The notes: a model not told the origin generated them from the letters alone. 64,000 nt of DNA from Tessaracoccus caeni (GCF_029211185.1 NZ_JARGDO010000020.1:1-64000), one strand, 5' to 3'. Counted from the first letter of the stretch, positions 27,424-38,743 are shown. Made by a program: numbers and translations.

Positions 27424-29148
27424 GTGGTGTGGGCGGGGATCGTGCTGCTCCCGTTGGCCGAGTGGCGGTGGGGAGCCGACGCCGGCGTTCCCCTCCGGCT
27501 GGTTGTCGCGGCGCTGGTTCTCGTCGCTGCTGTTGTGGCGATGCACTCCACGCGGGTCTTCCTCGATCGCCGGCTCCTCGTCGCCGCCGGCGTCGTGCTG
27601 GGTTTCTTTTTGATCTCAGGGCTAATAGGCCCCACGCCGTTGCTTTCGGTTCTCGGGCGCTTCCCTCGCTACGAGGGCCTCGGCATGTTGTTGCTCTATC
27701 TGGCGCTAGCAGCGGCCGGGGCGGTCGCCATCGGAGGGACTCACCTCGTCCAGCAGGCGCTCCTTGCCCTCACTGTGCTCCAGGTGATCTTGGCGGGACA
27801 AGCGCTGTGGGATCTCGCCCAGGGGACCGTTCGTGTGGTCACCGCGGTGGGCAATGCCTCAGACCTCGGTGTAGTCGGAGTGACGGGGTTCGCGCTGCTG
27901 CTGTGGCATGCGCTCGAACACCGCTTTGCCTGGCTGTGGGTCGGCAGCGGTGCGGCGGCTCTCGTCGTGGTGGTGAGTGCGTCACGTGGCGCCTGGCTGG
28001 GACTCGTCGTCGTGGTGGCGGGTGCGGCCGTCACGCTGATGATCAAGAAGCGAGTCAGAGCCGCAGCGCTGCTGGGAGCTCTGCTCGTCGGACTGGGGCT
28101 CCTGGTGATCGCCATTCCCGCGACCCGTGAGCGGCTCCTCGGCGTCGGATTGGCCTCGCGCACGGTGGAAGGCCGGCTGCTGATGTGGCAGGACGCGCTC
28201 AGGCTCGGAGCCGAACAGCCTTGGTTGGGCATCGGGCCCTCCCGGTTCGTCGACGAGGTCGGGGCGCTTCAGGCCGAACAGTGGTCAGTGCTGGTCGGGC
28301 CTGAAAACCCGCCGGACTCGCCGCACAACGTATTGCTTCAGGTCTGGGCATCCACCGGTGTTCCGGGGCTGCTGGCGTTCGTTGCGTTTGCGGTGCTGGT
28401 TGCCGTGTTGTTGTGGCGGCGAGGCACGGTGTGGTCGACTGGTGCGCTTCTTGCGGCAGTTGGTGTCGGCGTTGCCCTCTGCTTCCACTTCACGACACTC
28501 TGGGCGCTTGGCCCGGTTTTGCTCTGCGTCGGGGGAGGGTTGGCTGTACCACTTGCCAGGCGCTTGACCGCGCAGGCGGGTGTCGCGATCGTCGCGACAT
28601 GGGCCGCGATGTTCGGCGTCCTCACCATGAGCGCCGAGTTCCGCCTTCTCCGTGACATCGAAGCGGCATCGGCGGGATATCTCGGTGCGGTGGACAGCCT
28701 GGAGAAGACGTTGTCGTCGAGAAGCTGGGATCCCGACTTCGTGCGACGCGGCGGATACGCGATCTTGGCCCTTGCCGAACAAGGGTTGGCCGACACTCAC
28801 TCGGTGGTACCCCTCCTGGAGTCTGCCTGCGCGCGCCTGCCTCGCTCGACGGAATGCGCGCAGACCCTCGGAAATGCTCAATTCCTGAACGGACAAAGCG
28901 AGGACGCTGTCCGCACCTTTGAGAGAGCGCTCGACTATGCACCAGCCAATGCGGACACTTGGCTCTGGCTTGCCGACGCACAGGCGGGTTCCGGCGACCT
29001 CGAGTCCGCGGTCGCCAGCCTGACGAAGGTGACCGAACTCCGACCAGAGGATTCCACCGCGTGGGACGGCCTGAGCGCTGCCTTCGAGCGGATGGGCGAT
29101 GCCCACCGGGCTGCCGAGGCGCAGGCTGAGGCCGAAGCGCGTCGTTGA
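27424..29148 (+). CDS. O-antigen ligase/polymerase (Wzy_C) protein with C-terminal TPR repeats
   Basis: A 574-residue protein. About eleven membrane helices fill residues 1-420, with the Wzy_C signature loop containing LGIGPSRFVDEV and DSPHNVLLQVWASTG. Two or three tetratricopeptide repeats follow (CAQTLGNAQFLNGQSEDAVR; DTWLWLADAQAGSGDLESAV; DSTAWDGLSAAFERMGDAH). Members polymerise or ligate lipid-linked glycans, or O-glycosylate proteins, at the outer face of the membrane. The start is uncertain: GTG 27424 is the first start codon in a frame open from about 27360, and no strong SD is visible. It follows the secreted-protein pair closely (64 bases), so a role in decorating those proteins is conceivable but unproven. 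Confidence 0.8.
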   Translation: MVWAGIVLLPLAEWRWGADAGVPLRLVVAALVLVAAVVAMHSTRVFLDRRLLVAAGVVLGFFLISGLIGPTPLLSVLGRFPRYEGLGMLLLYLALAAAGAVAIGGTHLVQQALLALTVLQVILAGQALWDLAQGTVRVVTAVGNASDLGVVGVTGFALLLWHALEHRFAWLWVGSGAAALVVVVSASRGAWLGLVVVVAGAAVTLMIKKRVRAAALLGALLVGLGLLVIAIPATRERLLGVGLASRTVEGRLLMWQDALRLGAEQPWLGIGPSRFVDEVGALQAEQWSVLVGPENPPDSPHNVLLQVWASTGVPGLLAFVAFAVLVAVLLWRRGTVWSTGALLAAVGVGVALCFHFTTLWALGPVLLCVGGGLAVPLARRLTAQAGVAIVATWAAMFGVLTMSAEFRLLRDIEAASAGYLGAVDSLEKTLSSRSWDPDFVRRGGYAILALAEQGLADTHSVVPLLESACARLPRSTECAQTLGNAQFLNGQSEDAVRTFERALDYAPANADTWLWLADAQAGSGDLESAVASLTKVTELRPEDSTAWDGLSAAFERMGDAHRAAEAQAEAEARR

Positions 29149-29159
29149 GAGCCGGTCGG

Positions 29160-29165
29160 TAGGCT
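29160..29165 (+). promoter_or_regulatory. -10 element TAGGCT, leaderless amidohydrolase gene
   Basis: TAGGCT ends six bases before ATG 29172, with no Shine-Dalgarno sequence between. Confidence 0.6.
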
Positions 29166-29171
29166 GGCAGC

Positions 29172-30245
29172 ATGAGTGAGGGTGTGCTCCATGTCCGCGG
29201 CCGTGTTCTTCCGTCCGACGAGATCGTCGACCTCTGGATCGCCGACGGGGTGATCCAGCCGGAGCCGTCGGCGAACGCGGAGACGGTTGTCACCGACGGG
29301 TACATCCTGCCTGGGCTGGTCGACGCACACTGCCACATCGGGCTCGGTCCGGCCGGACCGATCGACGCGGAGGGCGCCCGCGCGCAGGCCGAGGCCGACC
29401 TGGCCGTCGGCGTGATGCTGGTGCGCGACGCCGGATCGCCGTCGGACACCCGATGGATCGATCAGGAGGCGGGGCTGCCGAAGGTCAAGCGCGCGGGCCG
29501 GCACATCGCCCGGGCGAAGCGCTACATCCGCTACCTCGCGGCCGAGGTGGAACCCGAGGATCTGGTCGACGAGGTGCGCACGCAAGCCCGAGCCGGAGAC
29601 GGCTGGGTGAAGCTGGTCGGGGACTGGATCGAGCGCGAGGCCGGCGACCTGGCCCCGCTCTGGCCGGCCGATGTCGCGGCCCAGGCGATCGCCGCCGCGC
29701 ACGAGGAGGGGGCGCGCGTCACGGCGCACTGCTTCCAGGAGCAGTCCGTGGCGGAGCTGGTGGCGGCGGGCATCGACTGCATCGAGCACGGCACCGGCCT
29801 CGCGCCCGACGTCATCGAGGAGATGGCGCGACGGGGGACCGCACTGGTGCCGACCATGATCAACCTGGCGAACTTCCCCACCTACGCCTCGCAGGGCGCC
29901 GCGAAGTTCCCCACCTACAGCGCGCACATGCTCGATCTGCATGCGCGTCGCTACGAGACGATCGGCATGGCCGTCGAGGCGGGCGTGCAGGTCTACAGCG
30001 GCACCGATGCCGGCACCGTCGTCGCCCACGGACGCACGCCCGACGAGATTGTCGAGCTGGCAAAGGTGGGCGGCGCGGAGTTCGCGCTGGGAGCCGCCAG
30101 CTGGCGTGCCCGGCCTTGGCTGGGGGAGCAGAATCTCACCCCGGGAGCCAGCGCCGACCTCGTCGTCTACGCCGAGGATCCGCGGGTGAACCTGCAGATT
30201 GTCCACAGCCCCGCGGTCAAGATCTTGCGCGGACGCCTCGTCTAG
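29172..30245 (+). CDS. Amidohydrolase-family metal-dependent hydrolase
   Basis: A 357-residue amidohydrolase-superfamily enzyme related to imidazolonepropionase-like hydrolases. Metal ligands are H53 and H55 in GLVDAHCHIGL, a later His in VTAHCFQE, another in CIEHGTGL and the Asp in YSGTDAG. The substrate cannot be deduced; cyclic amides or dipeptides are typical. An amidohydrolase gene between ffh and rpsP is common in actinobacteria, and here it retains that relative position despite the inserted material before it. The start is supported by the leaderless promoter layout. Confidence 0.88.
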   Translation: MSEGVLHVRGRVLPSDEIVDLWIADGVIQPEPSANAETVVTDGYILPGLVDAHCHIGLGPAGPIDAEGARAQAEADLAVGVMLVRDAGSPSDTRWIDQEAGLPKVKRAGRHIARAKRYIRYLAAEVEPEDLVDEVRTQARAGDGWVKLVGDWIEREAGDLAPLWPADVAAQAIAAAHEEGARVTAHCFQEQSVAELVAAGIDCIEHGTGLAPDVIEEMARRGTALVPTMINLANFPTYASQGAAKFPTYSAHMLDLHARRYETIGMAVEAGVQVYSGTDAGTVVAHGRTPDEIVELAKVGGAEFALGAASWRARPWLGEQNLTPGASADLVVYAEDPRVNLQIVHSPAVKILRGRLV

Positions 30246-30278
30246 AGCAGAGTCGAATCCCCTTCAACAGGAGTTCCC

Positions 30279-31508
30279 ATGACAGAAGCCCATGGTCCGT
30301 CCCAGCCGCAGGGGATGCCTCCCCATCATCCGTCCGATCACGGCCAGCAGCCACAGATTGGCGCGTACTCGTATCAACCGCTCACGCCTCCAGGCACGGT
30401 GGCGGTGCCCGCCAAGCAGCCGGGCGGGTTCGGTCGCGGCTTCGGGCTGGGCATGGGACTGGCTCTCGGTCTCGGTGTCGTGGGCGTGGTGGCTTCTGTC
30501 GTTCTGGGTATCGTCATGGCGGCGAGCATCGGCTCGATGGCGGCCGTCGCCGGCGGCACCGCGACCACCGGCCTCTACACCATGTGGGGCGACCCATCCG
30601 CGCCCAAGCAGGTGCGGGTCATCGACATCTCCGGTGCGATCATGGCCGACGGCGCCGATGGGGCGCTGCTCAGCTCCGGCACCTATGGCTACGAGGTGGC
30701 GTCGATGCTGGACGAGATCCAGGCCGACGATGCCGAAGCCGTCGTCCTGCTGGTCAACACCCCGGGTGGGAGCATCGCTGGATCCAAGGCGATCGCCGAT
30801 GCCGTCACGAGGTATCGGGACGACACCGGCAAGCCGGTGTTCGTGCACATCTCCTCGATGTCGGCCTCCGGCGGCGTGTACTCCACCGCAACCGCCACCA
30901 AGATCTTCGCCGACCACGGCTCCATGGTCGGAAGCATCGGCGTCACCTCGGGACCGTTCTACTACTACGACTCGGTGACCGGAATCAGCGGCTCGTTGTT
31001 CGAGAGCGGCGTGGAGACCTCCGGTGGGGTTCACGCCCAGATGCTCACTCAAGGGCGTGGCAAAGATTTCGGCTCGCCCTGGCGGGAGATGACGGAGGAG
31101 GAACGCTCGGTCTGGCTGGGTGGGCTGAAGAAGGAGTACGACGCCTTCGTCGGCATCGTCTCGGAGAACCGGGGCATCCCCACTAAGACGATCGTCGACG
31201 AGATGGGAGCGATGATCTTCGACGCCGAGACAGCCAAGGACTACGGCCTGGTCGACGAGATCGTCACCCGTGCGGACTTCTTCTATCGCGTGGCGGATGA
31301 GATCGGCGTCAATTCGGATCAGCTCCGCTTCGACGGCATCGCGGCGCCCACCGCGTGGGAGTCCTTGCTCGGCGCCGAGCGCGCCTATGGTACCTCGCTG
31401 CCCGCCCACCAGGCGGAGGGCACGGTGCCCGTGCTGAGTCAGAACTTCTGCGGAACCACTACGCCGCTTGCTTTCGACGGCGACCTCGTCTCCGTCTGCG
31501 GCGGTTGA
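30279..31508 (+). CDS. S49-family signal peptide peptidase (SppA-like)
   Basis: A 409-residue membrane peptidase. A Pro/Gln/His-rich cytoplasmic N-terminus (1-50) precedes one Gly/Val-rich membrane helix (about 55-92). The S49 domain follows, with LLVNTPGGS, the Ser nucleophile in SSMSASGGVY and the GSIGV segment. S49 enzymes use a Ser-Lys dyad to cut remnant signal peptides in the membrane plane. The C-terminal 60 residues hold two Cys (FCGTT and VCGG) and are not family-typical. ATG 30279 has CAGGAG upstream, 33 bases after the amidohydrolase, and a terminator follows. Confidence 0.88.
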   Translation: MTEAHGPSQPQGMPPHHPSDHGQQPQIGAYSYQPLTPPGTVAVPAKQPGGFGRGFGLGMGLALGLGVVGVVASVVLGIVMAASIGSMAAVAGGTATTGLYTMWGDPSAPKQVRVIDISGAIMADGADGALLSSGTYGYEVASMLDEIQADDAEAVVLLVNTPGGSIAGSKAIADAVTRYRDDTGKPVFVHISSMSASGGVYSTATATKIFADHGSMVGSIGVTSGPFYYYDSVTGISGSLFESGVETSGGVHAQMLTQGRGKDFGSPWREMTEEERSVWLGGLKKEYDAFVGIVSENRGIPTKTIVDEMGAMIFDAETAKDYGLVDEIVTRADFFYRVADEIGVNSDQLRFDGIAAPTAWESLLGAERAYGTSLPAHQAEGTVPVLSQNFCGTTTPLAFDGDLVSVCGG

Positions 31509-31530
31509 TCAGCCGAGTGTAGATATAGAA

Positions 31531-31563
31531 CGGGCCCCGCCTTGGACGGATCGGCGGGGCCCG
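31531..31563 (+). terminator. Hairpin terminator after the S49 peptidase gene
   Basis: CGGGCCCCGCC and GGCGGGGCCCG form a perfect 11-bp stem with an 11-base loop, 22 bases after the stop. No strong T-tract follows, as is common in high-GC actinobacteria. Confidence 0.7.
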
Positions 31564-31969
31564 CTCGGGAGCCCAGTCCGGCAGCCGGCGACAAGGGTAA
31601 GGGACCGGCTGCCCATTGGGCCGCTTCTGGGGCGTCGATCAGAAAGATGCCGGCCGGAACTGGGCCGCTCAGGAAACGCTCGCGCGGAGCTGGATCGGTC
31701 AGGAGAGCCGTGCCACTTCTGATACAGATGGTCGACGGCATGCGAAAGCTGGAGATTCAGCTATACGACAACCCGTAGACCACGACGGGATTCACTTTGT
31801 CAGAGTCGGTCAGGCGATCCGGCTGCAGGCCCTTTGGGAGGGCCCTCACGGTTGCGGGTCAGCTCTGGATTCTCACCAGAATTCCCCTGAATTCGATTCT
31901 TCCCACACCCTAGCAGAGGCCCCCTGACCGGGCCAGGGAGGGGTCGTCTTGTCTCCGGTAGATCCAGGC
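31564..31969. other. Non-coding gap between convergent genes
   Basis: No convincing gene in about 400 bases. Short frames exist on both strands but have no start signals or family features. Small hairpins are present at 31581-31612 (GCAGCCGG/CCGGCTGC, 16-base loop) and 31828-31844 (GGCCCT/AGGGCC). A CCCTG/CAGGG pair near 31920-31940 may terminate the minus-strand zincin gene. No tRNA or known RNA recognised. Confidence 0.5.
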
Positions 31970-32314
31970 TTAACCCCAGCCCAGTTCGTGCAGTTGCTCC
32001 TCGTCGATGCCGTGGTAGTGGCCGAGCTCATGCACCAGCGTGATCTCGATCTCGTCGAAGAGCTCGTCCTCGTCGCGGCAGAACCGGGTCAAGGGGCCTT
32101 TGAACAGCACGATCCGGTCGGGGAGCTGGCCGTAGCCGTAGGCGTCCCGCTCGGTCAGCGCCACTCCGTCGTACCAGCCGAGGGTGTCGGAGCCGTCCTC
32201 CGGCTCGTCCTCGACGACGAACACCAGGTTGTCGACGCCCTCGACGAGAGCGTCGGGCAGACCGAGCAGCGCCTCCTCGACCAACTCGTCGAAGCGCTCG
32301 TCGCTCACGTCCAT
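31970..32314 (-). CDS. Zincin-like metallopeptidase family protein
   Basis: A 114-residue protein with the zincin motif VHELGHYHGI near its C-terminus (the two His and the Glu of HExxH) and a downstream acidic segment (DEEQLHELGWG). This matches the small actinobacterial metallopeptidase family formerly called DUF1025. Many members lack proven activity. The ATG at 32314 begins MDVSDERFDELVEEAL as in homologues, and a TAGAAT box lies eight bases upstream. Longer frames to 32395 read through the promoter. Confidence 0.85.
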   Translation of the reverse strand: MDVSDERFDELVEEALLGLPDALVEGVDNLVFVVEDEPEDGSDTLGWYDGVALTERDAYGYGQLPDRIVLFKGPLTRFCRDEDELFDEIEITLVHELGHYHGIDEEQLHELGWG

Positions 32315-32322
32315 GGTGTGCG

Positions 32323-32328
32323 ATTCTA
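32323..32328 (-). promoter_or_regulatory. -10 element TAGAAT of the zincin gene
   Basis: On the minus strand TAGAAT is followed by eight bases and the ATG at 32314, a near-leaderless arrangement. Confidence 0.5.
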
Positions 32329-32512
32329 TCGGGAGCCTTGAGGGCCCCGCGATATTAGGCGGGCCGCGGGCGATCTGGCACAATGGCCCATGCACCTTGT
32401 CCGTTGGCGCCCTCTAACCCTGGCGGACAGGATCCTTCAGATGTGCGAGCATCGTGTCCCCACGCGGTGAGCGTCATCCACCCGGCTTACAACCAACAGG
32501 AGTACCACAACA

Positions 32513-32941
32513 GTGGCAACCAAGATTCGTCTGAAGCGGATGGGCAAGATCCGCCAGCCGCACTACCGCATCGTCGTGATGGACTCGCGCAAGAAGCGTG
32601 ACGGCCAGGCCATCGAGGAGATCGGCATCTACCACCCGAAGAACGATCCTTCGGTGATCCGCGTCGACTCTGAGCGCGCTCAGTACTGGCTCGGTGTGGG
32701 CGCCCAGCCCACCGAGGCCGTCGTCGCCATCTTCAAGCGCTCCGGCGACTGGCAGAAGTTCACCGGCGACACCACGCCGGCCGGCATCGACCCGCAGCCC
32801 GAGCGTCGCGACCGCGAGGCCGAGTTCGCCAAGGCTCTCGCCGAGGACGCGGGCGCCACCGCCCCGGCCATCTCCAAGGCTCGCAAGGCCAAGGAAGAGG
32901 CGCCGGTCGAGGCCGCCGAGGCTCCCGCCGAAGAGGCGTGA
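32513..32941 (+). CDS. rpsP: 30S ribosomal protein S16
   Basis: A 142-residue S16. Residues 1-80 are the conserved domain ([40 protein letters not shown]). The Ala/Glu/Lys-rich tail beyond residue 100 is the extension common in actinobacterial S16 and absent in E. coli. GTG start with CAGGAG ten bases upstream. A plausible -10 (CACAAT, about 32379) lies in the 198-base upstream gap. khpA follows after two bases. Confidence 0.97.
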   Translation: MATKIRLKRMGKIRQPHYRIVVMDSRKKRDGQAIEEIGIYHPKNDPSVIRVDSERAQYWLGVGAQPTEAVVAIFKRSGDWQKFTGDTTPAGIDPQPERRDREAEFAKALAEDAGATAPAISKARKAKEEAPVEAAEAPAEEA

Positions 32942-32943
32942 GC

Positions 32944-33192
32944 ATGCTGGCAGAGGCGCTGGAGCACCTGGTCGCCGGCATCGTGAGCAATCCTGACGAC
33001 GTCGTCGTCAAGGACAAGACGTTGCGCCGCGGACGCCTGCTCGAGGTGCGCGTGCACCCCGACGACGTCGGCAAGGTGATCGGCCGCCAGGGACGCACCG
33101 CGCAGTCCCTGCGCACCGTCGTCGGCGCCCTCGCCGGCCAGGAGCAGGTGCGCGTCGATTTCGTCGACGTCGACCGGCCCCGCCGGCGCTGA
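32944..33192 (+). CDS. khpA: KH-domain RNA-binding protein KhpA
   Basis: An 82-residue single KH domain. The GxxG loop is VIGRQGRTAQSLR, and the fold follows the short bacterial KhpA (YlqC) pattern. It binds RNA and usually works with KhpB/Jag. I prefer ATG 32944 (AAGAGG seven bases upstream) over GTG 32938, which overlaps the rpsP stop. It is located between rpsP and rimM as in most Gram-positives, and a strong terminator follows. Confidence 0.93.
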   Translation: MLAEALEHLVAGIVSNPDDVVVKDKTLRRGRLLEVRVHPDDVGKVIGRQGRTAQSLRTVVGALAGQEQVRVDFVDVDRPRRR

Positions 33193-33216
33193 GCCAGTCT
33201 CAACGATCAACGGGTG

Positions 33217-33245
33217 AATGCCCCGGGCGGTCTGCCCGGGGCATT
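33217..33245 (+). terminator. Rho-independent terminator between khpA and rimM
   Basis: AATGCCCCGGGC, a five-base loop (GGTCT) and GCCCGGGGCATT form a perfect 12-bp stem followed by TGCTTTA. It splits the rpsP-khpA and rimM-trmD units. Confidence 0.85.
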
Positions 33246-33296
33246 TGCTTTACGCTGAACCATCAACACCATCAACGCTTCGAGAAGGTGACTGCA

Positions 33297-33815
33297 ATGG
33301 CTGAGCTAGTAGACGTCGTCGTGGGGGTCGTGGGGAGAGCGCACGGGATCCGGGGTGATCTCGCCATCGATGTGAAAACCGACGAGCCGGATCGTCGCTT
33401 CAGGGTCAGCACCCGGCTGAGGTTGGAGAGTGGCCGCTCGCTCTCGGTGACGGCGGTGCGCTGGCATCGCGGCCGGCTGTTGGTGACCTTCGACGGCGTC
33501 TCGGACCGCACGGCCGCCGAGCAGCTCACCGGGCAGCGGCTCTTCTTGTCGGTGCTCGCCGACGAACGGCCCAGCGATCCCGACGAGTACTTCGACCGAC
33601 AGCTCGTCGGCCTCGCGGTGCGCGACCACACCGGGGCCAGGGTGGGCACCGTGTCGGCGGTGGAGCATCCGCCGGCCCAGGATCTGCTGATCGTCTCGGT
33701 CGACGGCGAACCGAGGATGATCCCGTTCGTGTCGTCCCTGGTGCCCACCGTCGACCTGGACGAGGGCTACCTGCAGCTCGCCGATGTGGGCGGGCTGCTG
33801 GAGGACATCGAATGA
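33297..33815 (+). CDS. rimM: 16S rRNA processing protein RimM
   Basis: A 172-residue ribosome maturation factor. The N-terminal domain carries [18 protein letters not shown]; the C-terminal PRC-barrel includes [22 protein letters not shown] and [14 protein letters not shown]. It assists 30S head assembly and binds S19. The ATG at 33297 has GAGAAGG upstream; an in-frame GTG at 33288 is inside that site. It overlaps trmD by four bases (ATGA). Confidence 0.95.
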   Translation: MAELVDVVVGVVGRAHGIRGDLAIDVKTDEPDRRFRVSTRLRLESGRSLSVTAVRWHRGRLLVTFDGVSDRTAAEQLTGQRLFLSVLADERPSDPDEYFDRQLVGLAVRDHTGARVGTVSAVEHPPAQDLLIVSVDGEPRMIPFVSSLVPTVDLDEGYLQLADVGGLLEDIE

Positions 33816-34513
33816 GGCTAGACATCGTCACGATCTTCCCCGACTACTTCGCCCCGTTGCAGCTCAGCCTGGTGGGCAAGGCGATCTCATCGGGCATTCT
33901 CGACGCGCACGTGCACGATCTGCGGGGCTGGACCCACGACCGGCACCGCACCGTCGACGACACGCCCTACGGCGGGGGTGCGGGCATGGTGATGAAGCCG
34001 GAGCCGTGGGGTGAGGCGCTGGATGCGCTGGAGGCGGCGGAGCCCGCTCCGATGACCATCGTGGTGCCGACGCCGGCCGGCATTCCCTTCACTCAGCGCA
34101 CGGCCCAGGAGCTGGCCACCAGGCAGCGGCTGGTGTTCGCCTGCGGACGCTACGAGGGCATCGACCAGAGGGTCATCGATCATGCGCACGATCGCTACGA
34201 GGTGTTCGAGGTCAGCCTTGGCGACTACGTGCTCAACGGGGGAGAGGTGGCGGCGCTCGCCGTCATCGAGGCGGTCGCACGGCTGCTGCCCGGCGTCATC
34301 GGAAATCCCGATTCGCTGGTCGAGGAGTCGCACTCCGACGGCCAGGAACAGCTGCTCGAGTACCCCAGCTATACGAAGCCTCCGCAGTGGCGGGAACGGG
34401 CCGTGCCGGAGATCCTGCTGAGCGGCAACCACGGCGCGATCGCGGCCTGGCGACGGGAACAGTCGGAGCGTCGCACGAGAGCGCGCAGGCCCGACCTGCT
34501 GCCTGGCGAATAG
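33812..34513 (+). CDS. trmD: tRNA (guanine-N1-)-methyltransferase TrmD
   Basis: A 233-residue SPOUT-fold enzyme that makes m1G37 in tRNAs using S-adenosylmethionine and so prevents frameshifts. The family motifs [28 protein letters not shown] and the trefoil-knot segment [11 protein letters not shown] are intact. Translation is coupled to rimM by an ATGA overlap. The usual next gene, rplS, is displaced by sdhCAB. Confidence 0.97.
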   Translation: MRLDIVTIFPDYFAPLQLSLVGKAISSGILDAHVHDLRGWTHDRHRTVDDTPYGGGAGMVMKPEPWGEALDALEAAEPAPMTIVVPTPAGIPFTQRTAQELATRQRLVFACGRYEGIDQRVIDHAHDRYEVFEVSLGDYVLNGGEVAALAVIEAVARLLPGVIGNPDSLVEESHSDGQEQLLEYPSYTKPPQWRERAVPEILLSGNHGAIAAWRREQSERRTRARRPDLLPGE

Positions 34514-34607
34514 GCCTCCGTCGCGATGTTTTTGAATAGCAAAAAGTAGCCTAAATGCCCTAGTGGAGCGCCTTTTTGGGGTATTTTCTTCTAAGTCGCC
34601 CCCGGTG

Positions 34608-34636
34608 CCGACAATGGGGTGACGGTTGGCTAGAGT
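34608..34636 (+). promoter_or_regulatory. Promoter of sdhCAB, leaderless
   Basis: -35 CCGACA (34608-34613), a 17-base spacer and -10 TAGAGT (34631-34636), then six bases to GTG 34643. The preceding stretch (34530-34600) is unusually AT-rich for this genome and contains an imperfect AAATGCCC/GGGGTATTT hairpin that may terminate trmD. Confidence 0.7.
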
Positions 34637-34642
34637 GACGAC

Positions 34643-35368
34643 GTGGCAACAACACTCACCATTCATCAACGAGCGTTGCGATCAACGGTCATCAAGAAGG
34701 TCATCATGGCGGTGTCCGGCTTGATCATGATCGCCTTCCTGCTCATGCACATGTACGGCAACCTCAAGATGTTCGTCGGCCCCGAGTCGTTCGATCACTA
34801 CGCGCACTGGCTCAAGGGCCTGGCCGAAGACGGCGTCACCAAAGAGGGCGGCCTCATGTACCCGATCATGCCGGCCGGGCAGTTCATCATCGTCTTCCGG
34901 GCGGCCCTGGGACTTGCGGTGATCCTGCACATCTGGTCGGCGGCGACGCTGGCCAGGCTGTCGCGCAAGGCGGCCGGCCCCGGCTACCAGCACAAGGCCA
35001 ACCAGGTTCGCACCTACTCCTCGCGCACCATGCGCTGGGGCGGCGTGATCATGCTGGCCTTCATCATCTTCCACCTGCTGCAGTTCACCGTCATTCCGGC
35101 GCAGTTCGGTGAAGCCGACCCGGCACATCCCCACGTCATGGTGATCTACGCCTTCGAGCAGTGGTGGATGGTGTTGATCTACCTGGTCTGCATGGTCCTG
35201 GTCTGCATGCACGTCCGGCACGGCATCTGGAGCGCCCTCACGACGCTCGGCGCGAACACGTCGCCGAACGCTCGCAAGGTGCTCAACATCGTGGCCTTCG
35301 TCGTCGCCGTCGTGCTGTTCGTCGGCTTCATGGCACCGCCGCTGGCCATCTTCTTCGGAATTGTTTAG
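34643..35368 (+). CDS. sdhC: Succinate dehydrogenase cytochrome b subunit
   Basis: A 241-residue membrane anchor with five helices, of the single-subunit diheme type (related to Wolinella and Bacillus). Candidate heme-ligand histidines appear in [29 protein letters not shown] and MHVRHGIW. It passes electrons between SdhB and menaquinone. The GTG start is supported by the leaderless promoter. sdhA starts 11 bases after the stop. Co-directional sdhCAB sits between trmD and rplS. Confidence 0.94.
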   Translation: MATTLTIHQRALRSTVIKKVIMAVSGLIMIAFLLMHMYGNLKMFVGPESFDHYAHWLKGLAEDGVTKEGGLMYPIMPAGQFIIVFRAALGLAVILHIWSAATLARLSRKAAGPGYQHKANQVRTYSSRTMRWGGVIMLAFIIFHLLQFTVIPAQFGEADPAHPHVMVIYAFEQWWMVLIYLVCMVLVCMHVRHGIWSALTTLGANTSPNARKVLNIVAFVVAVVLFVGFMAPPLAIFFGIV

Positions 35369-35379
35369 GTGATATCCAG

Positions 35380-37379
<2,000 letters not shown>

Positions 37380-37383
<4 letters not shown>

Positions 37384-38141
37384 AGCTCAAGCTACGGATC
37401 TGGCGTCAGGCCAGCAGCAACTCGGCTGGCAAGCTCGTCGAGTACAACATCGACGGCGTGTCCGAGGACATGTCGTTCCTGGAGATGCTCGACCTGCTCA
37501 ACGAGCAGCTCACGGAGCGCAACGAGGAGCCGGTGGCCTTCGACCACGACTGCCGCGAGGGCATCTGCGGCATGTGCGGCGTCGTGATCAACGGCGTCGC
37601 GCACGGCCGGGGTGAGTCGGCGGTGCCGACCACCACGTGCCAGCTGCACATGCGATCCTTCCAGGACGGTGCGACCATCGACGTCGAGCCTTGGCAGGCC
37701 GGGCCGTTCCCGGTGATCAAGGATCTCGTGGTCGACCGCACCGCCTTCGACCGGGTCATCGCCTCCGGCGGCTTCATCTCGTCGAACACGGGTTCCGCGC
37801 CCGACGCGCACGCCACCCCTGCGCCCAAGCGCGAAGCCGACATCGCGTTCGACAACGCCACCTGCATCGGCTGCGGTGCCTGCGTGGCAGCCTGCCCGAA
37901 CAGCTCCGCCATGCTGTTCACCTCGGCCAAGATCAGCCACCTGGCCATGCTGCCGCAGGGCCAGCCCGAGCGATACCGTCGCGTGAAGTCGATGGTCGCT
38001 CAGCACGACGAGGAAGGCTTCGGCAACTGCACCAACATCGGTGAGTGCGCCGCGGTCTGCCCCAAGGGCATCCCTCTTGAGTCGATCGCTCGCCTCAACC
38101 GCGATCTCATCAAGGCGATGTTCAAGGGCGACGGCAAGTAG
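37380..38141 (+). CDS. sdhB: Succinate dehydrogenase iron-sulfur subunit
   Basis: A 253-residue protein. The plant-type [2Fe-2S] ligands are in [10 protein letters not shown] with a later TTCQLH. The C-terminal ferredoxin part has [13 protein letters not shown] and [15 protein letters not shown] for the [4Fe-4S] and [3Fe-4S] centres. It relays electrons from SdhA to SdhC. GTG start overlapping the sdhA stop (GTGA). A hairpin terminator follows 24 bases after the stop. Confidence 0.97.
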
Positions 38142-38165
38142 TCACTGCTCCGTCTGCTCCCGGCT

Positions 38166-38203
38166 CGGGCCACCTCTCCGCGATTTTGCGGGCAGGTGGC
38201 CCG
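38166..38203 (+). terminator. Hairpin terminator after sdhB
   Basis: CGGGCCACCT (38166-38175) pairs with AGGTGGCCCG (38194-38203), and an inner CCGC/GCGG stem closes a six-base loop GATTTT. It lies 24 bases after the sdhB stop, upstream of rplS. Confidence 0.8.
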
Positions 38204-38333
38204 CTGCCATAATTGGTTGCTGCTGCCCGTTGGGCGGCGCCGGTGTGTTCGGCTCCTGCCACAGGGGGGTCGTTCGGGCGCATCGGTGAAGATTAATAAC
38301 GCGGTGTCCTGTGGCACTGACGAGGACATAGTC

Positions 38334-38681
38334 ATGACTAATCCGATCATCAAGGAACTCGACAAGGCGTCGCTTCGCGACGACATCCCCGCGTTCCGCG
38401 CTGGCGACAGCGTCAAGGTCCACGTGCGAGTGATCGAAGGCAACCGTTCCCGCGTCCAGGTGTTCGCCGGCGTCGTGATCGCCCGCAACGCCGGTGGCGT
38501 GCAGGAGGCCTTCACCGTGCGCAAGGTGAGCTTCGGCGTGGGTGTCGAGCGCACCTTCCCGCTGCACAGCCCCATCATCGAGAAGATCGAGGTGGAGCGT
38601 CGCGGTGACGTGCGTCGCGCCAAGCTGTACTACCTGCGCGGCCTGCGCGGCAAGGCGGCGAAGATCAAGGAAAAGCGCTGA
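38334..38681 (+). CDS. rplS: 50S ribosomal protein L19
   Basis: A 115-residue L19 with the family blocks [48 protein letters not shown] and [19 protein letters not shown]. It sits at the 30S-50S interface. ATG 38334 follows GACGAGGACATAGTC; the frame is open to 38196 but that is leader. A CATAAT box near 38208 would give a 5' leader of about 115 bases with an unknown role. Confidence 0.97.
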   Translation: MTNPIIKELDKASLRDDIPAFRAGDSVKVHVRVIEGNRSRVQVFAGVVIARNAGGVQEAFTVRKVSFGVGVERTFPLHSPIIEKIEVERRGDVRRAKLYYLRGLRGKAAKIKEKR

Positions 38682-38709
38682 GCTTCGGCGATCAGCTGAT
38701 AATTCCCGC

Positions 38710-38743
38710 AAAGGCGGGGCCCGGGACACCGGGCCCCGCCTTT
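38710..38743 (+). terminator. Strong hairpin terminator after rplS
   Basis: AAAGGCGGGGCCCGG (38710-38724) and its exact complement (38729-38743) form a 15-bp stem with the four-base loop GACA, 28 bases after the rplS stop. Confidence 0.88.

Noticed and set aside
29453-31186. 577-codon plus-strand frame across the amidohydrolase and S49 genes
   Set aside because: Arg/Gly-rich shadow bridging two real genes and their intergenic gap.
31616-31927. Possible small gene of 103 codons in the 31.5-32.0 kb gap
   Set aside because: No start signal or family similarity; the opposite strand is equally open, and hairpins punctuate the region.
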